From assembly GCA_938092065.1 (NCBI GenBank), contig CALKND010000016.1, forward strand, positions 21,766 through 85,765: a DNA stretch of 64,000 bases. The letters are read 5' to 3'. Source of the DNA: an uncultured Rhodospirillales bacterium (lineage in GTDB: Bacteria; Pseudomonadota; Alphaproteobacteria; Rhodospirillales; JABHCV01). Both the position numbers and the translations under genes were made by a program. The notes beneath the pieces were generated by a model. The model was not told the origin of the DNA and made no database searches. It saw nothing but the letters and a program-made list of their open reading frames with translations. Below, in pieces: positions 13,068 to 22,642 of the stretch (its first letter is position 1; each line of letters opens with the position of its first letter).

Positions 13068-16000
13068 TTAGGCGGTCTTTTGAAGCTTTTCTGCGAATTC
13101 AAGGTCGACTGAAACAAGCTTTGAGACTCCCCTTTCTGACATGGTAACTCCAAAAAGACGGTCCATTTTGGCCATAGTCAGGCGGTGATGGGTGATCACT
13201 AGGAATCGTGTGGTTCCCGAAGCAGCCATTTCATTGAGCATGGTACAAAATCTGTCGACGTTCGAGTCATCTAACGGTGCGTCAACCTCGTCGAGCACAC
13301 AAATAGGTGCAGGGTTGGTCAAAAAAACACCAAACAAAAGCGCCAGGGCGGTCAGGGCCTGTTCACCACCTGAGAGCAAAGATAGGCTTTGCAGGCTTTT
13401 ACCCGGCGGGCTTGCCAAGATTTCCAGTCCAGCTTCAAGGGGGTCGTCTGAGTCAACCAGACTCAGGTGTGCACGACCGCCACCGAATAGGCGCATAAAT
13501 AATTTCTGAAAATGCTTATCTACTTCATGGAAAGATTTTAGAAGGCGTTGACGGCCTTCTTTATTTAACTCAGAGATGCCCTTTCGAAGTTTTGCAATAG
13601 CTTCGATCAAATCTTCTCGCTCATTCTCGAGTGATTGAATTTGATCTGTTAATTCCTGTGTTTCCTTTTCTGCACGCAGATTGACAGGCCCCATAGTGTC
13701 GCGCTCATTAATCAGACGATCAACTTTGCGTTCGCAATCGTTAAGCTCGGGTAGAGCTTTTTCTTTGTCAAGGCTGGCAATATTAAATAACTGGTCAGGG
13801 CTCACATCTAGTTTATCGAGAACCCTCTCCATAATACTTTTAGCGGCTTGCTCAGCCTGTTCAACTAAGCCTTGTGACCGGACTCTATTTTCCCTTGCTT
13901 TGGCCAGCGTTGTTTCGGCATTGCGCAGGACTTTGTCAGCGTCGGACAATCGAGTTTCTGCTTCGGCCAGTTTGTCGGCAGCTTCTGTGCGTGTCTTTTC
14001 TGACTGGTGAATTTTTTCCACTAAAACTTCGCGGCGTTGCTCTATTACTTCTGGCATGGCACCGAGGCGTAAAATCTCAGCGGTTTCAACGCTCTGACGT
14101 TCGCTCAACTGGTTGATTTGGTCGCTTGCACTCGTATGACGCCCGCGCCAGTTCGCTAGCTCATTTTCAATGCTGCCCAGACGACGGCAGCGTTCTTCAG
14201 CAGCTTGAACAAGCGAATCAAATGCGCTTTGGCTTTCAACCTGAACAGCTCTGCGTTCTGCAAGGTCGGCACGAAGGGTTGTGATTTTACTCTGAGCCAC
14301 ATCTGTATTGGGGAGTTCTGCGAGAGACTGGCGAGCTTGAACTGCACGGGCATCGGATTCTTCAAGATCAGCGCTGATTGCCCCAGCTGTTTCAACAAGA
14401 GCTGAAATTCTAGATGAATGGTGAGCCGCTTTTTCCTTGATGTCAGTCAGGGTGTCCCGGGCCTGATCATAGGCGCTATCCGCAGTGTTGGCATCTACAC
14501 GGGCTTTACGCTCTGCGATTTGCGCCTTGGTTGCTATATTTCTGGCTTTCTCGACGCCTGCATCGGCATCGGCCACATCGGCGCGGGCACTGACCAGGGT
14601 ATCACGAATGATGTTTAAGCGATTCCGTTGTTGAAGGCGTGCAGCAGCTGCGGTTTCAGCCCCAGCGGAGACTGTATAGCCGTCCCAGCGCCACATGGCC
14701 CCATTTTGCGAGACTAGGGACTGGCCCTGCTTAAGGCTTTCAGCAAGGCGTTCACCATCAGCTTCATTGTAAACGATGCCGATCTGGCTCAGGCAACGAG
14801 TAAGAGCAGCAGGTCCAGAAACGAATTGGCCCAGAGGTTCAGTACCTTGTGGCAGCTCGGTGGTTTGTCTATAAGGCAGCATGGTGCGCCAGGTGATTGG
14901 AGCCAACTCATAGCTTGAAGCAGACAGGTCTTCGCCTAGGACAGCGCCCAAAGCTGCCTCGAAGCCTAGTTTAACTGTCACTTCGTCAATCATGGCTGGC
15001 CACTCATCACTGTCACCAACTTTCAAAACATCTGACAGTGCTTGTTCCTCTGCAAGAAGCCGGGTTAGCGTGGATTGGGAAGAATGTTGTTGGTTCACAG
15101 ATTGAGAAATAGCTTCAGTTGTTTCTATGAAGACCTGATTTGCAGCTTCGGCCCGATTGCGGAGATTGTTACGGGCTTTATGAAGTCTTTCAAGGCTGTC
15201 TTCTGCCTCGCTCAGATTATTGGGAACAATGCTTTCACCTTCTATGCGGGCTCTTTGTTCAGTGGTTTCAGCGTAGCGGGCTTTTAGGCGTTCGCTACGG
15301 CTTGTTAGCTCATCTATAGTACGGTTAAGGCTGGAGCGGTGGGCTTCACTTTTGGCAAACTGATCGCTTAAGCCGTTCAACTCGGTGTCTAAAACATTTA
15401 CCTCTTTATTGGTTTTGCTCAAATTTTCACCAGCAATTTTGCGGTTGTCTTCGTCACCCAAGCGAGTGGTTTCAATACCTTGGCGTTCTTCATCTAGGGT
15501 GGTGATTGCCTTAGTTGCGTCTTCGGCTAGCGACTTCTCACGTTGGATATCTGCGGTAATTTGTATTGTGCGCCTTTTGGTTTCTTCTTGAGCTTCAGCA
15601 ATGCGTTCTTTTTCTTCGTCTAGGCTATTACGAGCAACGCTCAGGCTGTGTAGTTCTGCTGCTGCTTTGGCCTCCATTTGGCGTAATTCAGGAAGGTTTG
15701 TGGCTGCATCAATCTGCTTGTTTGAGGCGGAAGCAGTCAGGCGGGTCAGTTCCTCAACCTCGAAACCAGAGGTTCTGAGGTTGCCCTGATATTGCTCAAG
15801 ATCCTCAGAGGCTGTCTTCCAGCGCAGATAATAAAGCGTCGCCTCTGCCTTACGGATATGATCAGATAAATTACGATATCTGTTAGCTTGCCGACTCTGT
15901 TTTTTCAGGCCCTGCAATTGCGCTTCAAGGGTACTGAGAATGTCTTCAAGGCGATCAAGATTAGTTTCGGCCCCACGTAAGCGTAACTCAGCCTCGTGCC

Positions 16001-16532
16001 GACGAGAATGCAGTCCAGTTATGCCGGCAGCTTCTTCCAATAGCGCACGTCGTTGGGAGGGTTTGGCCCGAATTACAGCACCAATTCGACCTTGAGAAAC
16101 CATTGCGGTTGACCGCGCGCCAGTGGATGAGTCCGCAAAGAGAAGTTGCACATCTTTGGCCCGCATTTCAATACCATTGACCCTGTAGATGGAGCCCTTC
16201 TCGCGTTCAATGCGGCGACTAACGTCAAGTTCTTCAAATTCGTTGAATTGGGCCGGGGCGGAGCGTTCTGAATTGTCCAGATTAAGGACCACTTCAGCAA
16301 TGTTACGGGCTGGGCGGTCTGTGGTGCCGCCAAAAATGACATCTTCCATACCGGAGCCACGCATTTGCTTTGCAGAGGACTCGCCCATAACCCAGCGCAA
16401 GGCCTCAACTAGGTTTGATTTGCCACAGCCGTTTGGCCCAACAACACCGGTCAGGCCGGGTTTGATGTGCAGTTCGGTAGGGTCAACGAATGACTTAAAA
16501 CCTGTCAGCCTAAGTTTTGAAAAGTAGAGCAA
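13068..16532 (-). CDS. smc: Chromosome segregation protein SMC
   Basis: Structural maintenance of chromosomes ATPase that, with ScpA/ScpB, folds and separates the chromosome. Walker A is GPNGCGKS at residues 34-41. Two long coiled coils flank a hinge (about 500-640). The C-terminal head has LLSGGEQALTALALLF and the Walker B region CVLDEVDAPLDD. The length of 1154 aa is full size. The start appears to be TTG at 16532, with AGGAAG seven bases upstream, giving MLYFSKLRLTGFKSFVDP, the usual SMC beginning. It lies 21 bases after the DsbA-like gene and is probably co-transcribed with it. Confidence 0.96.
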   Translation of the reverse strand: MLYFSKLRLTGFKSFVDPTELHIKPGLTGVVGPNGCGKSNLVEALRWVMGESSAKQMRGSGMEDVIFGGTTDRPARNIAEVVLNLDNSERSAPAQFNEFEELDVSRRIEREKGSIYRVNGIEMRAKDVQLLFADSSTGARSTAMVSQGRIGAVIRAKPSQRRALLEEAAGITGLHSRRHEAELRLRGAETNLDRLEDILSTLEAQLQGLKKQSRQANRYRNLSDHIRKAEATLYYLRWKTASEDLEQYQGNLRTSGFEVEELTRLTASASNKQIDAATNLPELRQMEAKAAAELHSLSVARNSLDEEKERIAEAQEETKRRTIQITADIQREKSLAEDATKAITTLDEERQGIETTRLGDEDNRKIAGENLSKTNKEVNVLDTELNGLSDQFAKSEAHRSSLNRTIDELTSRSERLKARYAETTEQRARIEGESIVPNNLSEAEDSLERLHKARNNLRNRAEAANQVFIETTEAISQSVNQQHSSQSTLTRLLAEEQALSDVLKVGDSDEWPAMIDEVTVKLGFEAALGAVLGEDLSASSYELAPITWRTMLPYRQTTELPQGTEPLGQFVSGPAALTRCLSQIGIVYNEADGERLAESLKQGQSLVSQNGAMWRWDGYTVSAGAETAAAARLQQRNRLNIIRDTLVSARADVADADAGVEKARNIATKAQIAERKARVDANTADSAYDQARDTLTDIKEKAAHHSSRISALVETAGAISADLEESDARAVQARQSLAELPNTDVAQSKITTLRADLAERRAVQVESQSAFDSLVQAAEERCRRLGSIENELANWRGRHTSASDQINQLSERQSVETAEILRLGAMPEVIEQRREVLVEKIHQSEKTRTEAADKLAEAETRLSDADKVLRNAETTLAKARENRVRSQGLVEQAEQAAKSIMERVLDKLDVSPDQLFNIASLDKEKALPELNDCERKVDRLINERDTMGPVNLRAEKETQELTDQIQSLENEREDLIEAIAKLRKGISELNKEGRQRLLKSFHEVDKHFQKLFMRLFGGGRAHLSLVDSDDPLEAGLEILASPPGKSLQSLSLLSGGEQALTALALLFGVFLTNPAPICVLDEVDAPLDDSNVDRFCTMLNEMAASGTTRFLVITHHRLTMAKMDRLFGVTMSERGVSKLVSVDLEFAEKLQKTA

Positions 16533-16553
16533 AATATAACTTCCTAGTTGGCC

Positions 16554-17165
16554 TTAAAGCTTTTTGGCCAAGGCTTTGTCCAGAAGATTCTTAAATTCGC
16601 TATAAGATAGGTTCCCGGGTACAATTTCGCCCTCAATGAAAAATGTAGGGGTTGATTTTACGCCTAAGAGATTTTCAGCTTCTTTTGCTTTTGCCTGTAT
16701 AGCCGCCAGCAACTCACTATCATTTAGGCAAGCCTCTATATCATCGATACTCATACCACTAAGCCTTGCGATTCCTGCAATAGCATCAAAGGGAGCGTCG
16801 CTCTGGGCCCAAGTTTCTTGCGAGAGGAATAGGGCACTGGTCATAGGCACGTAATTATCCTGACCTGAGCAGCGTGCAATCATGGTAGCTGCTAAAGCTA
16901 GGTTTCCGAGGGGAAAATCCCAGAACACTAAACGTAATTTACCGGTGTCGATATAATCCTTTTTGATACTGGGTAGGGTATCAGTGTGGAACGCTGCACA
17001 ATGAGAGCAGGTCAGGGATGAATATTCGATCATAGTAATTGGCGCATCTGGGTTGCCAATTGATTTTTCAGCCATTGCCTCGTTTAATGAGACTTTTTGG
17101 GCAAAGGAAGTGGTGGCTGTAAATAGCATAAGTGATATTGCTATCCCTAGTATGATACGGGGCAC
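16554..17165 (-). CDS. DsbA family thiol:disulfide oxidoreductase
   Basis: Periplasmic thioredoxin-fold protein. The GTG at 17165 is preferred because AAGGAG lies 5-10 bases upstream; it gives a clear signal peptide (MPRIILGIAISLMLFTATTSFAQ). A start further upstream would bury the signal. The redox motif is CSHC, followed by an alpha-helical insertion and a cis-Pro-type segment near STPTFFIEG. At about 203 aa it belongs to the group with Thioredoxin_4 or DsbA/BdbD-like proteins. It sits between dciA and smc, as often in Alphaproteobacteria. Whether it oxidises or isomerises disulfides cannot be told here. Confidence 0.88.
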   Translation of the reverse strand: MPRIILGIAISLMLFTATTSFAQKVSLNEAMAEKSIGNPDAPITMIEYSSLTCSHCAAFHTDTLPSIKKDYIDTGKLRLVFWDFPLGNLALAATMIARCSGQDNYVPMTSALFLSQETWAQSDAPFDAIAGIARLSGMSIDDIEACLNDSELLAAIQAKAKEAENLLGVKSTPTFFIEGEIVPGNLSYSEFKNLLDKALAKKL

Positions 17166-17326
17166 ATGACTCTCCTTAAATACAATATATGGTTGAACTA
17201 TAGAATTGCACCCACCATAGAGTCGACTCATTTTCATTGGTCTGGACGGACTTTTTACAAATTCTTTCTAAGCATCTACTGTATATAGGTTTTTTTCAGT
17301 TTAAAGGGGAGTACATTAGTAGGTAA

Positions 17327-17833
17327 TTAGGGTAATTCTTTAGAAGTCTTACTCATGATAGCCCTACCCAGACGCTCAAGAGCGTGGTGTAAGTCATCAT
17401 CATTAATATCGCGCAGGCAATTAAATAGTCTTCGTTCTTCTATTTTTGATAAAAGTCGAGGCGAGGAAAATTTATTCTCGGTGGTTTTCGGGAGAGGGCC
17501 CTGAGTAATTCGTATGCTCTCAACTGCGCCAAATCCGAAATAAGCATTTATGCGCTCGATGAGAACGGCTTCGAGGTGCTGCAACTGTATAGCTAGACCG
17601 CCATTATCAATCCGTAGATGCAGAGTTCCTTTACTTTTCTTACCATGACTATAGTGTATTTTCTCTGGCGCACAATGTTTTGCCAGATATTCACCTGCTA
17701 TTTCCTGCCAGTCATTAACAATAGCTGAATCAGTAAACCCCCGCTCACCGAATATTGGTTTGATAAGCTTACCAACTTGACTAGCTAGCGTTTTCGGCGC
17801 GCTGCCTCTTTTATTATTTCCCTTAAGTACCAT
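17327..17833 (-). CDS. dciA: DciA family protein (DUF721)
   Basis: Short protein of the DUF721 family, whose characterised members (DciA) help load the replicative helicase DnaB. Family features visible here are the N-terminal helix region with VGKLIKPIFGERGF, the VNDWQEIAGEYLAKH core, and a KH-like segment around LHLRIDNGGLAIQLQH. The C-terminal tail is short and polar. It is 168 aa. It is divergent from mutY (17 bases between starts) and upstream of dsbA-smc. This neighbourhood is commonly seen in Alphaproteobacteria and supports the call. Confidence 0.85.
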   Translation of the reverse strand: MVLKGNNKRGSAPKTLASQVGKLIKPIFGERGFTDSAIVNDWQEIAGEYLAKHCAPEKIHYSHGKKSKGTLHLRIDNGGLAIQLQHLEAVLIERINAYFGFGAVESIRITQGPLPKTTENKFSSPRLLSKIEERRLFNCLRDINDDDLHHALERLGRAIMSKTSKELP

Positions 17834-17850
17834 CTATATATGATAAACCC

Positions 17851-18906
17851 ATGATGAATAATGAACAACAGCGACTGCAAACTAGCTTGCTTAATTGGTA
17901 TGACAGTCATGGCCGTACATTGCCCTGGCGGGACAGAAACGGACTTGGTGATCCATATAAGGTTTGGCTTTCAGAAGTCATGCTACAGCAAACGACAGTG
18001 GCCACTGTCCAGCCTTATTTTACAGAATTTATCAGGCGTTGGCCCTCTCTTGTGGCCTTGGCAGGGGCAGAACTTGATGATGTGCTTCATGCCTGGCAGG
18101 GGCTAGGATACTATTCCCGTGCTCGTAATCTGCATAAGTGCGCGCGGTTAATTTTGGAGAAATATAAAGGGAAATTTCCTGATAATGAAAAAGACTTGCT
18201 TCGCCTTCCTGGTATAGGTCCGTATACTGCCGCAGCGATTTCAGCTATTGCATTCGGACGCCCTAGTGCACCCGTCGATGGCAATATAGCAAGGGTTGTA
18301 TCGCGTTTAATGAACTTGCAGACTCCCTTACCTGCCCTGCAACTTGAAGTCATTAGTTTGTTTGCACCCATTGTGCCAAGAGATAGACCCGGTGATTTTG
18401 TGCAGGCAATTATGGACCTTGGCGCAACGACTTGCATGCCACGTAATTTAAAATGTAATCAATGCCCATGGTTTAAGTTTTGTGCAGCTAAGAAATACGG
18501 TAATGCAGAAAATTTGCCTGTCAGGGCACCAAAGAAAAAGAAACCAACACGCCGTGGTGTTGTTTTTTGGCTGGAAAATGAAGGTGGAAAAATTTTACTG
18601 CAGCGGCGTCCTGAAAAAGGCTTGCTTGGCGGTATGATGGAATTCCCTTCTACTGACTGGCGTGATAGAACCTGGGCCGTGGCAGAGGCTATAAAAATGG
18701 CACCCTTCAAAGCAAAATGGAAGCCATTATCAGGAACGGTTCATCATACTTTCACCCATTTCCACTTAGAACTGTCAGTATTTTTGGGCCATGCGGGCTT
18801 AAGAGAGGAAGAGTTAGATGTTTGGTGCAGACCCGAATGTTTTGCAGATTACGCCTTGCCAACCTTGATGAAGAAAGTAGCAAAACATGTCACTCTCATT
18901 TCATGA
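17851..18906 (+). CDS. mutY: A/G-specific adenine glycosylase MutY
   Basis: Removes adenine mispaired with 8-oxoguanine. The HhH-GPD fold contains catalytic E42 (LSEVMLQQTT), the HhH loop LPGIGPYTAAAI and catalytic D143 (VDGNIARV). The [4Fe-4S] cysteines are C195, C202, C205 and C211, with the expected spacing. The C-terminal NUDIX-like domain, which reads 8-oxoG, begins near residue 225. At 351 aa it is complete. It is divergent from dciA and terminates shortly before the convergent apt gene. Confidence 0.96.
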   Translation: MMNNEQQRLQTSLLNWYDSHGRTLPWRDRNGLGDPYKVWLSEVMLQQTTVATVQPYFTEFIRRWPSLVALAGAELDDVLHAWQGLGYYSRARNLHKCARLILEKYKGKFPDNEKDLLRLPGIGPYTAAAISAIAFGRPSAPVDGNIARVVSRLMNLQTPLPALQLEVISLFAPIVPRDRPGDFVQAIMDLGATTCMPRNLKCNQCPWFKFCAAKKYGNAENLPVRAPKKKKPTRRGVVFWLENEGGKILLQRRPEKGLLGGMMEFPSTDWRDRTWAVAEAIKMAPFKAKWKPLSGTVHHTFTHFHLELSVFLGHAGLREEELDVWCRPECFADYALPTLMKKVAKHVTLIS

Positions 18907-18970
18907 TGCAACTCTCTTGTAAACTGGTCAAATATATATAATCCTGGTTCCACAAATGTCAAAAGCACAT

Positions 18971-19489
18971 TTACTCGCCATAGATGGCAAGGGCCTCAAA
19001 GGGAACCCCTTTAAGCTTCTCCCGCCCATTCAGAAAATCCAATTCAATTATGCATGCAGTGCCAACGACTTTGGCACCTATTTTTTCAAATAGGTTGATA
19101 GAAGCACCCATAGTACCCCCTGTCGCCAAAAGATCATCTAAAATGACAACGCGCTGGCCCTTCTCGACTGCGTCATCTTGAATTTCTATGACATCTGAAC
19201 CGTATTCCAGATCATATTCATAAGAAATCAAATTACCTGGTAACTTGCCCTTTTTGCGGACCATAGTGAAGCCGCAACCAAGCTTAAGCGCCAAAGGGGC
19301 TGCGACGAGGAAGCCGCGGGCTTCAATTCCAGCTAGGGTATCGGGTTGAAAGCGACTTATTATTTTGGACAGTCGCTCCACTGCAACCTGCCAAGCGTCT
19401 GAATGGGCCAAAAGGGTTGAGATGTCATAATAAAGTATTCCAGGTTTTGGAAAGTCGGGAATAGCACGAATGTGGTCTTTAATATCCAT
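18971..19489 (-). CDS. apt: Adenine phosphoribosyltransferase
   Basis: Purine salvage enzyme converting adenine and PRPP to AMP in the cytoplasm. The PRPP-binding loop [17 protein letters not shown] is near residues 115-130. The N-terminus ([18 protein letters not shown]) is characteristic of Apt. The length of 172 aa is standard. It lies downstream of the TRAP-binding-protein gene on the same strand, with a 133-base gap that contains a weak promoter-like pair (TTGATA, 16 bases, TAACAT), so it may have its own transcript. Confidence 0.95.
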   Translation of the reverse strand: MDIKDHIRAIPDFPKPGILYYDISTLLAHSDAWQVAVERLSKIISRFQPDTLAGIEARGFLVAAPLALKLGCGFTMVRKKGKLPGNLISYEYDLEYGSDVIEIQDDAVEKGQRVVILDDLLATGGTMGASINLFEKIGAKVVGTACIIELDFLNGREKLKGVPFEALAIYGE

Positions 19490-19622
19490 TATTATAAATA
19501 TTTCATACAGTTGTTGAAAAGAAATTAAACCAACAAAGTCAGGTCGTATGTTAATTTTGTTATGCTAGCTATCAATTTCCCCTTTTGTCCTTTAATACTA
19601 AAAAAATGAGTTACGGTCAAAG

Positions 19623-20789
19623 TTACTGGCGGGCCAACTCATCCCAGACAGCATATTCCTTCCTGAAATCACTTAAGGAACGCCATACTTCTTTAAATTT
19701 GGTATCCATAGAGGATTGTTCTATTGCAACTTCCCTCCAGGCATCTTCAAGTGCCGATAATATTGCTACTGGCCAGCGCTTTATTGTCACACCTTTTGCT
19801 GTTAATTCCTTCAGCGCGTCGTATTGTAGGGCTTCACCCTCAGCCAGGCCGTATCTAATATTATCTCCACATACAGCCTTGATCTGTGCTTGGCCGGTTA
19901 TTGTTAACGCGTCCCAACTATCTTTATTAATGAGTAATTCAAAAAAGCTTGAGGGCTGATGCCAACCCGGAAAGTAGTAATGACCAGCTAGGTGATAAAA
20001 TCCCAGTTTAAGATCAATGGCAGGCATTGAAAACTCAGCGCCATCAATTTCTCCATTATCCAAGGCAAGAAATATATCCTCATCCTGTAATGTAAGGGTT
20101 TTAACGCCCAGTTTATTTAGCACTTTGCTACCTAGGCCGGATGCATGCATTTTCAAACCCATCAGGTCCTCAGGCGTTGTATAAGAGTGTCGAAACCAGC
20201 CAGATGCCTCTGATGCAATCATGCCGCAAAGGACACTTTGGATGCCATGAGGATTATAGATTTCGTTAAGTAACTCTTGGCCTCCATCAAAGTAGACCCA
20301 AGCTAAATATTCGCCCGAGGACGGTCCAAATGGAACACCTGAAAAAAGTTGAAGTGCGGGCTCTTTATCTGCCCAAGACCCAGGAGAGGAGTATGCAGCG
20401 TCAATGGCACCGGATGCAACGGCAGCGAACATTTCCGATGATGGAACGAGGGCGCCAGGTCCGAAGAACTTAATTTCAATCTCACCGTTTGAAATCTTCC
20501 AAATATTTTGGCTAGCGCGTTTTGCTAATGATCCCAATTGGGGTAAATCGCCCGAATAGGCACTGGCCATGCGCCATACGATTTTCGGTCTACCGGGTTT
20601 GGCACGGGTTAAGTCTAGATTAGACGTTTCTGTGATTGGCACGTCTTTTGGTTTTTTCTCTAAGCTGGTTTGCGAAGCCTCAGTATTTAATTGCTTTGTA
20701 GATTGGTCTAGTCTTGGCGCAATGATGTTTGTTCCAAGCATCACACCAATGACACCACCTATGACAATACCAACAATAATGTATCGCAT
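19623..20789 (-). CDS. TRAP transporter substrate-binding protein (DctP family), orphan
   Basis: Extracytoplasmic solute receptor of the DctP family (PF03480 type). The core shows WRMASAYSGDLPQLGSLAKRASQ at the start. Next comes GEIEIKFFGPGALVPSSEMFAAVASGAIDA, and later LMGLKMHASGLGSKVLNKLGV and the DGAEFSMP ligand region, whose wording resembles 2-oxoacid-binding TakP-like receptors. It is 388 aa. The N-terminus is a glycine-rich hydrophobic helix (residues 3-24) without an obvious cleavage site, then a polar linker, so it may stay membrane-anchored. No DctQ or DctM membrane subunit is present in the window, so its permease is unknown or encoded elsewhere. Confidence 0.85.
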   Translation of the reverse strand: MRYIIVGIVIGGVIGVMLGTNIIAPRLDQSTKQLNTEASQTSLEKKPKDVPITETSNLDLTRAKPGRPKIVWRMASAYSGDLPQLGSLAKRASQNIWKISNGEIEIKFFGPGALVPSSEMFAAVASGAIDAAYSSPGSWADKEPALQLFSGVPFGPSSGEYLAWVYFDGGQELLNEIYNPHGIQSVLCGMIASEASGWFRHSYTTPEDLMGLKMHASGLGSKVLNKLGVKTLTLQDEDIFLALDNGEIDGAEFSMPAIDLKLGFYHLAGHYYFPGWHQPSSFFELLINKDSWDALTITGQAQIKAVCGDNIRYGLAEGEALQYDALKELTAKGVTIKRWPVAILSALEDAWREVAIEQSSMDTKFKEVWRSLSDFRKEYAVWDELARQ

Positions 20790-20913
20790 TAACTGACGTG
20801 CTCTAAATTTCTGTCAAAACAAGGGCTCAAATATTTTGTTTACTGAAAGAAATAATATAAACGTAAAAGAGGACTTCATCAATGTTCTTAGTTAGAGGTT
20901 GTCCTTCTGTATA

Positions 20914-20953
20914 TATAAAAAAATCCCCGGGAGCAGTTAGCTTCCGGGGATTT
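20914..20953 (-). terminator. Rho-independent terminator of the porin gene
   Basis: Read on the minus strand, a stem of 13-14 pairs (AAATCCCCGG... pairing with ...CCGGGGATTT) with a short loop ends in a run of T. It lies 54 bases after the porin stop. GC-rich core plus T tract make this one of the strongest terminators in the window. Confidence 0.88.
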
Positions 20954-21006
20954 AATTATTAGTAGAAATTAAAAGAAATTCTACTTCATTTTGAGAAATG
21001 ATTTCT

Positions 21007-22110
21007 TTAGAAGGTAACCACTGCACCCATAAAGAAGCCATTGATGTCATCAAAGTTTGAAGCCGTGGTGTCGTAGCTTAAGTTGCTGTAGCCACCATAA
21101 ACGGTAGTACCGTAATCAGAAAGGCTCTGTTGGAATAAAAGACTAATATTCTCAAATTCGTCACCAGTCGTTGATTGGTCTTCAGACTTTTTGTACATTA
21201 AGGCAATGTTTGTGCCGCCCAGGTCACTTAAACCAGTCATTTTGTAACCGACTTTAGTCATCCAGTTGTTGCCATCAGGAGCAGTATTTGCAGAGTTCTT
21301 TTCTTCTTCCCTGAAGCTCGAGGAGATGTTTAAACCATTTGGAAGTTCAATCCCAACACCGCCGCCATGAACGCTATCTTGCGCAGCAGTCTTTGCCGTA
21401 CCAGAAGCCGTAGCCATGTTCGCATACGAATAACCAGCAGAAACTTTAACACCGTTGAAGTCTCCACCATATTTTACGTTGTATGCGCCTGATGCATCAG
21501 TTCGGTGAGAAACCATTGCAGTGAAACCGTTAAACTTAGGCGTGGTATAACTTATACCATTGTCACGTCCAGCGCCATAACCACCACCTTGTGCGGTTTC
21601 AACTGATACACCAGCAGCTGCAGAACCAGCGGTTGAGGATGTATCATTGAAGAGAACGTCTGCATAAGGTGTTGCACTATGACTAGTAGCGAAGGTAGTT
21701 CCAGATACGTCTGAAACTAAATAAGCTTCTCCTGCATGAGAAGTATGGCCCATAGTAACTTTGCCCATACTGTTTTCCACATAAAGCACGCTGTGACGAA
21801 CGGAGAAGCTTTCTCCGCCTGAAGCAGATTGAGATGCGTTATCGCCGTCTGTTAATCCAATCTCAATAGTTGCACCTACTGTCATGGCATCAGACTTGGC
21901 CGAAGCCTTAATTCTACCTCTTGTTTGTCCGACACTTACGGGGTCACTATGTGATATGAAGTTATTTTCTCCGTCATCACCAGTAATTATAACGCGGTTA
22001 ACAAAGCCGCTCCATGCCATTTTCTTTTCGACATCAGCTGCAGAAGCTGATGAAACTGTCAAAAGACCCAAAGCTGCTGTACTCAGAAGCATTGTACGAA
22101 AGTTAGTCAT
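21007..22110 (-). CDS. Outer membrane porin
   Basis: General diffusion porin of the alphaproteobacterial (gram-negative porin, Porin_4-like) type. It has a signal peptide (MTNFRTMLLSTAALGLLTVSSASA), many alternating beta-strands and a terminal Phe (GAVVTF) needed for BAM recognition. It is 367 aa. The protein is rich in Gly, Ser, Thr and Asn and lacks cysteine, as usual for barrels. It has its own promoter (22199-22227) and strong terminator (20914-20953), so it is a single-gene, probably highly expressed unit. Substrate specificity cannot be told. Confidence 0.88.
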   Translation of the reverse strand: MTNFRTMLLSTAALGLLTVSSASAADVEKKMAWSGFVNRVIITGDDGENNFISHSDPVSVGQTRGRIKASAKSDAMTVGATIEIGLTDGDNASQSASGGESFSVRHSVLYVENSMGKVTMGHTSHAGEAYLVSDVSGTTFATSHSATPYADVLFNDTSSTAGSAAAGVSVETAQGGGYGAGRDNGISYTTPKFNGFTAMVSHRTDASGAYNVKYGGDFNGVKVSAGYSYANMATASGTAKTAAQDSVHGGGVGIELPNGLNISSSFREEEKNSANTAPDGNNWMTKVGYKMTGLSDLGGTNIALMYKKSEDQSTTGDEFENISLLFQQSLSDYGTTVYGGYSNLSYDTTASNFDDINGFFMGAVVTF

Positions 22111-22453
22111 TGTAATATTCCCTCTCTCAAAAAATGGGGGTAGTAAAAAAACTTATAAAACCTGCGAAACCTTAAGAACGCAACTTTCAACTGAATATGT
22201 TTTATGTTAGGACACTTGCTCTGTCAAACCCTTTGCCGGCCTTTTAATATAAATGCCACAAGTTTGTTGCATAAAGGCAACACTTCCTAAGGCGAGTAAT
22301 TTTAAAACTGTCAAAGCGGCTAAATTTTTTTGCCTATTAATATATAAAAACATTAGAATCCTTGAACTTTTTTAGCATATATTTTTGAATAATATAAAGC
22401 ATTATGCGAAAAATTGACGGCTTAGTGCAAGCGGATACAAATGAGAAAGCGGT
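22111..22453. other. Intergenic region porin-small lipoprotein
   Basis: These 343 bases are AT-rich and non-coding. They hold the porin promoter (22199-22227, minus strand) and an untranslated leader of about 80 bases before the porin ATG. Nothing else is evident between 22230 and 22453. Confidence 0.6.
22199..22227 (-). promoter_or_regulatory. Sigma-70-type promoter of the porin gene
   Basis: On the minus strand TTGACA (22227-22222) and TAAAAC (22204-22199) are spaced by 17 bases. The predicted start is about 80 bases upstream of the porin ATG. A perfect -35 box fits strong expression. Confidence 0.65.
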
Positions 22454-22642
22454 CTAGCGGCGTTTTCGTCTCTTCTTCCTCGTGTTGCCAAAGACGAACT
22501 CGCCTGCTTTACCAGAGAACAAACCTGGCTCCGGTGGTGGTTCTGCTAATGGCCGAGGCCTCTGACATCCATTTGCGACCAAAGCAACTATAAAGAGTAA
22601 TAATGGAAATACAAAGAAGGATGTTTTTATATTTATCTTCAT
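22454..22642 (-). CDS. Small lipoprotein of unknown function
   Basis: A 62-residue protein with a lysine-containing n-region, a hydrophobic core and a lipobox-like VANGC ending at Cys26. The mature part is about 37 residues: a proline-rich stretch (RPRPLAEPPPEPG), a GLFSGKAGEFVFG segment and a very basic tail (RKKRRKRR). This architecture suggests a membrane-attached lipoprotein. The proline-rich part loosely recalls LptM-type small lipoproteins, but the conserved wording is not there, so I assign no function. It is upstream of the porin on the same strand, but separated from it by the porin promoter. Confidence 0.55.
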   Translation of the reverse strand: MKINIKTSFFVFPLLLFIVALVANGCQRPRPLAEPPPEPGLFSGKAGEFVFGNTRKKRRKRR

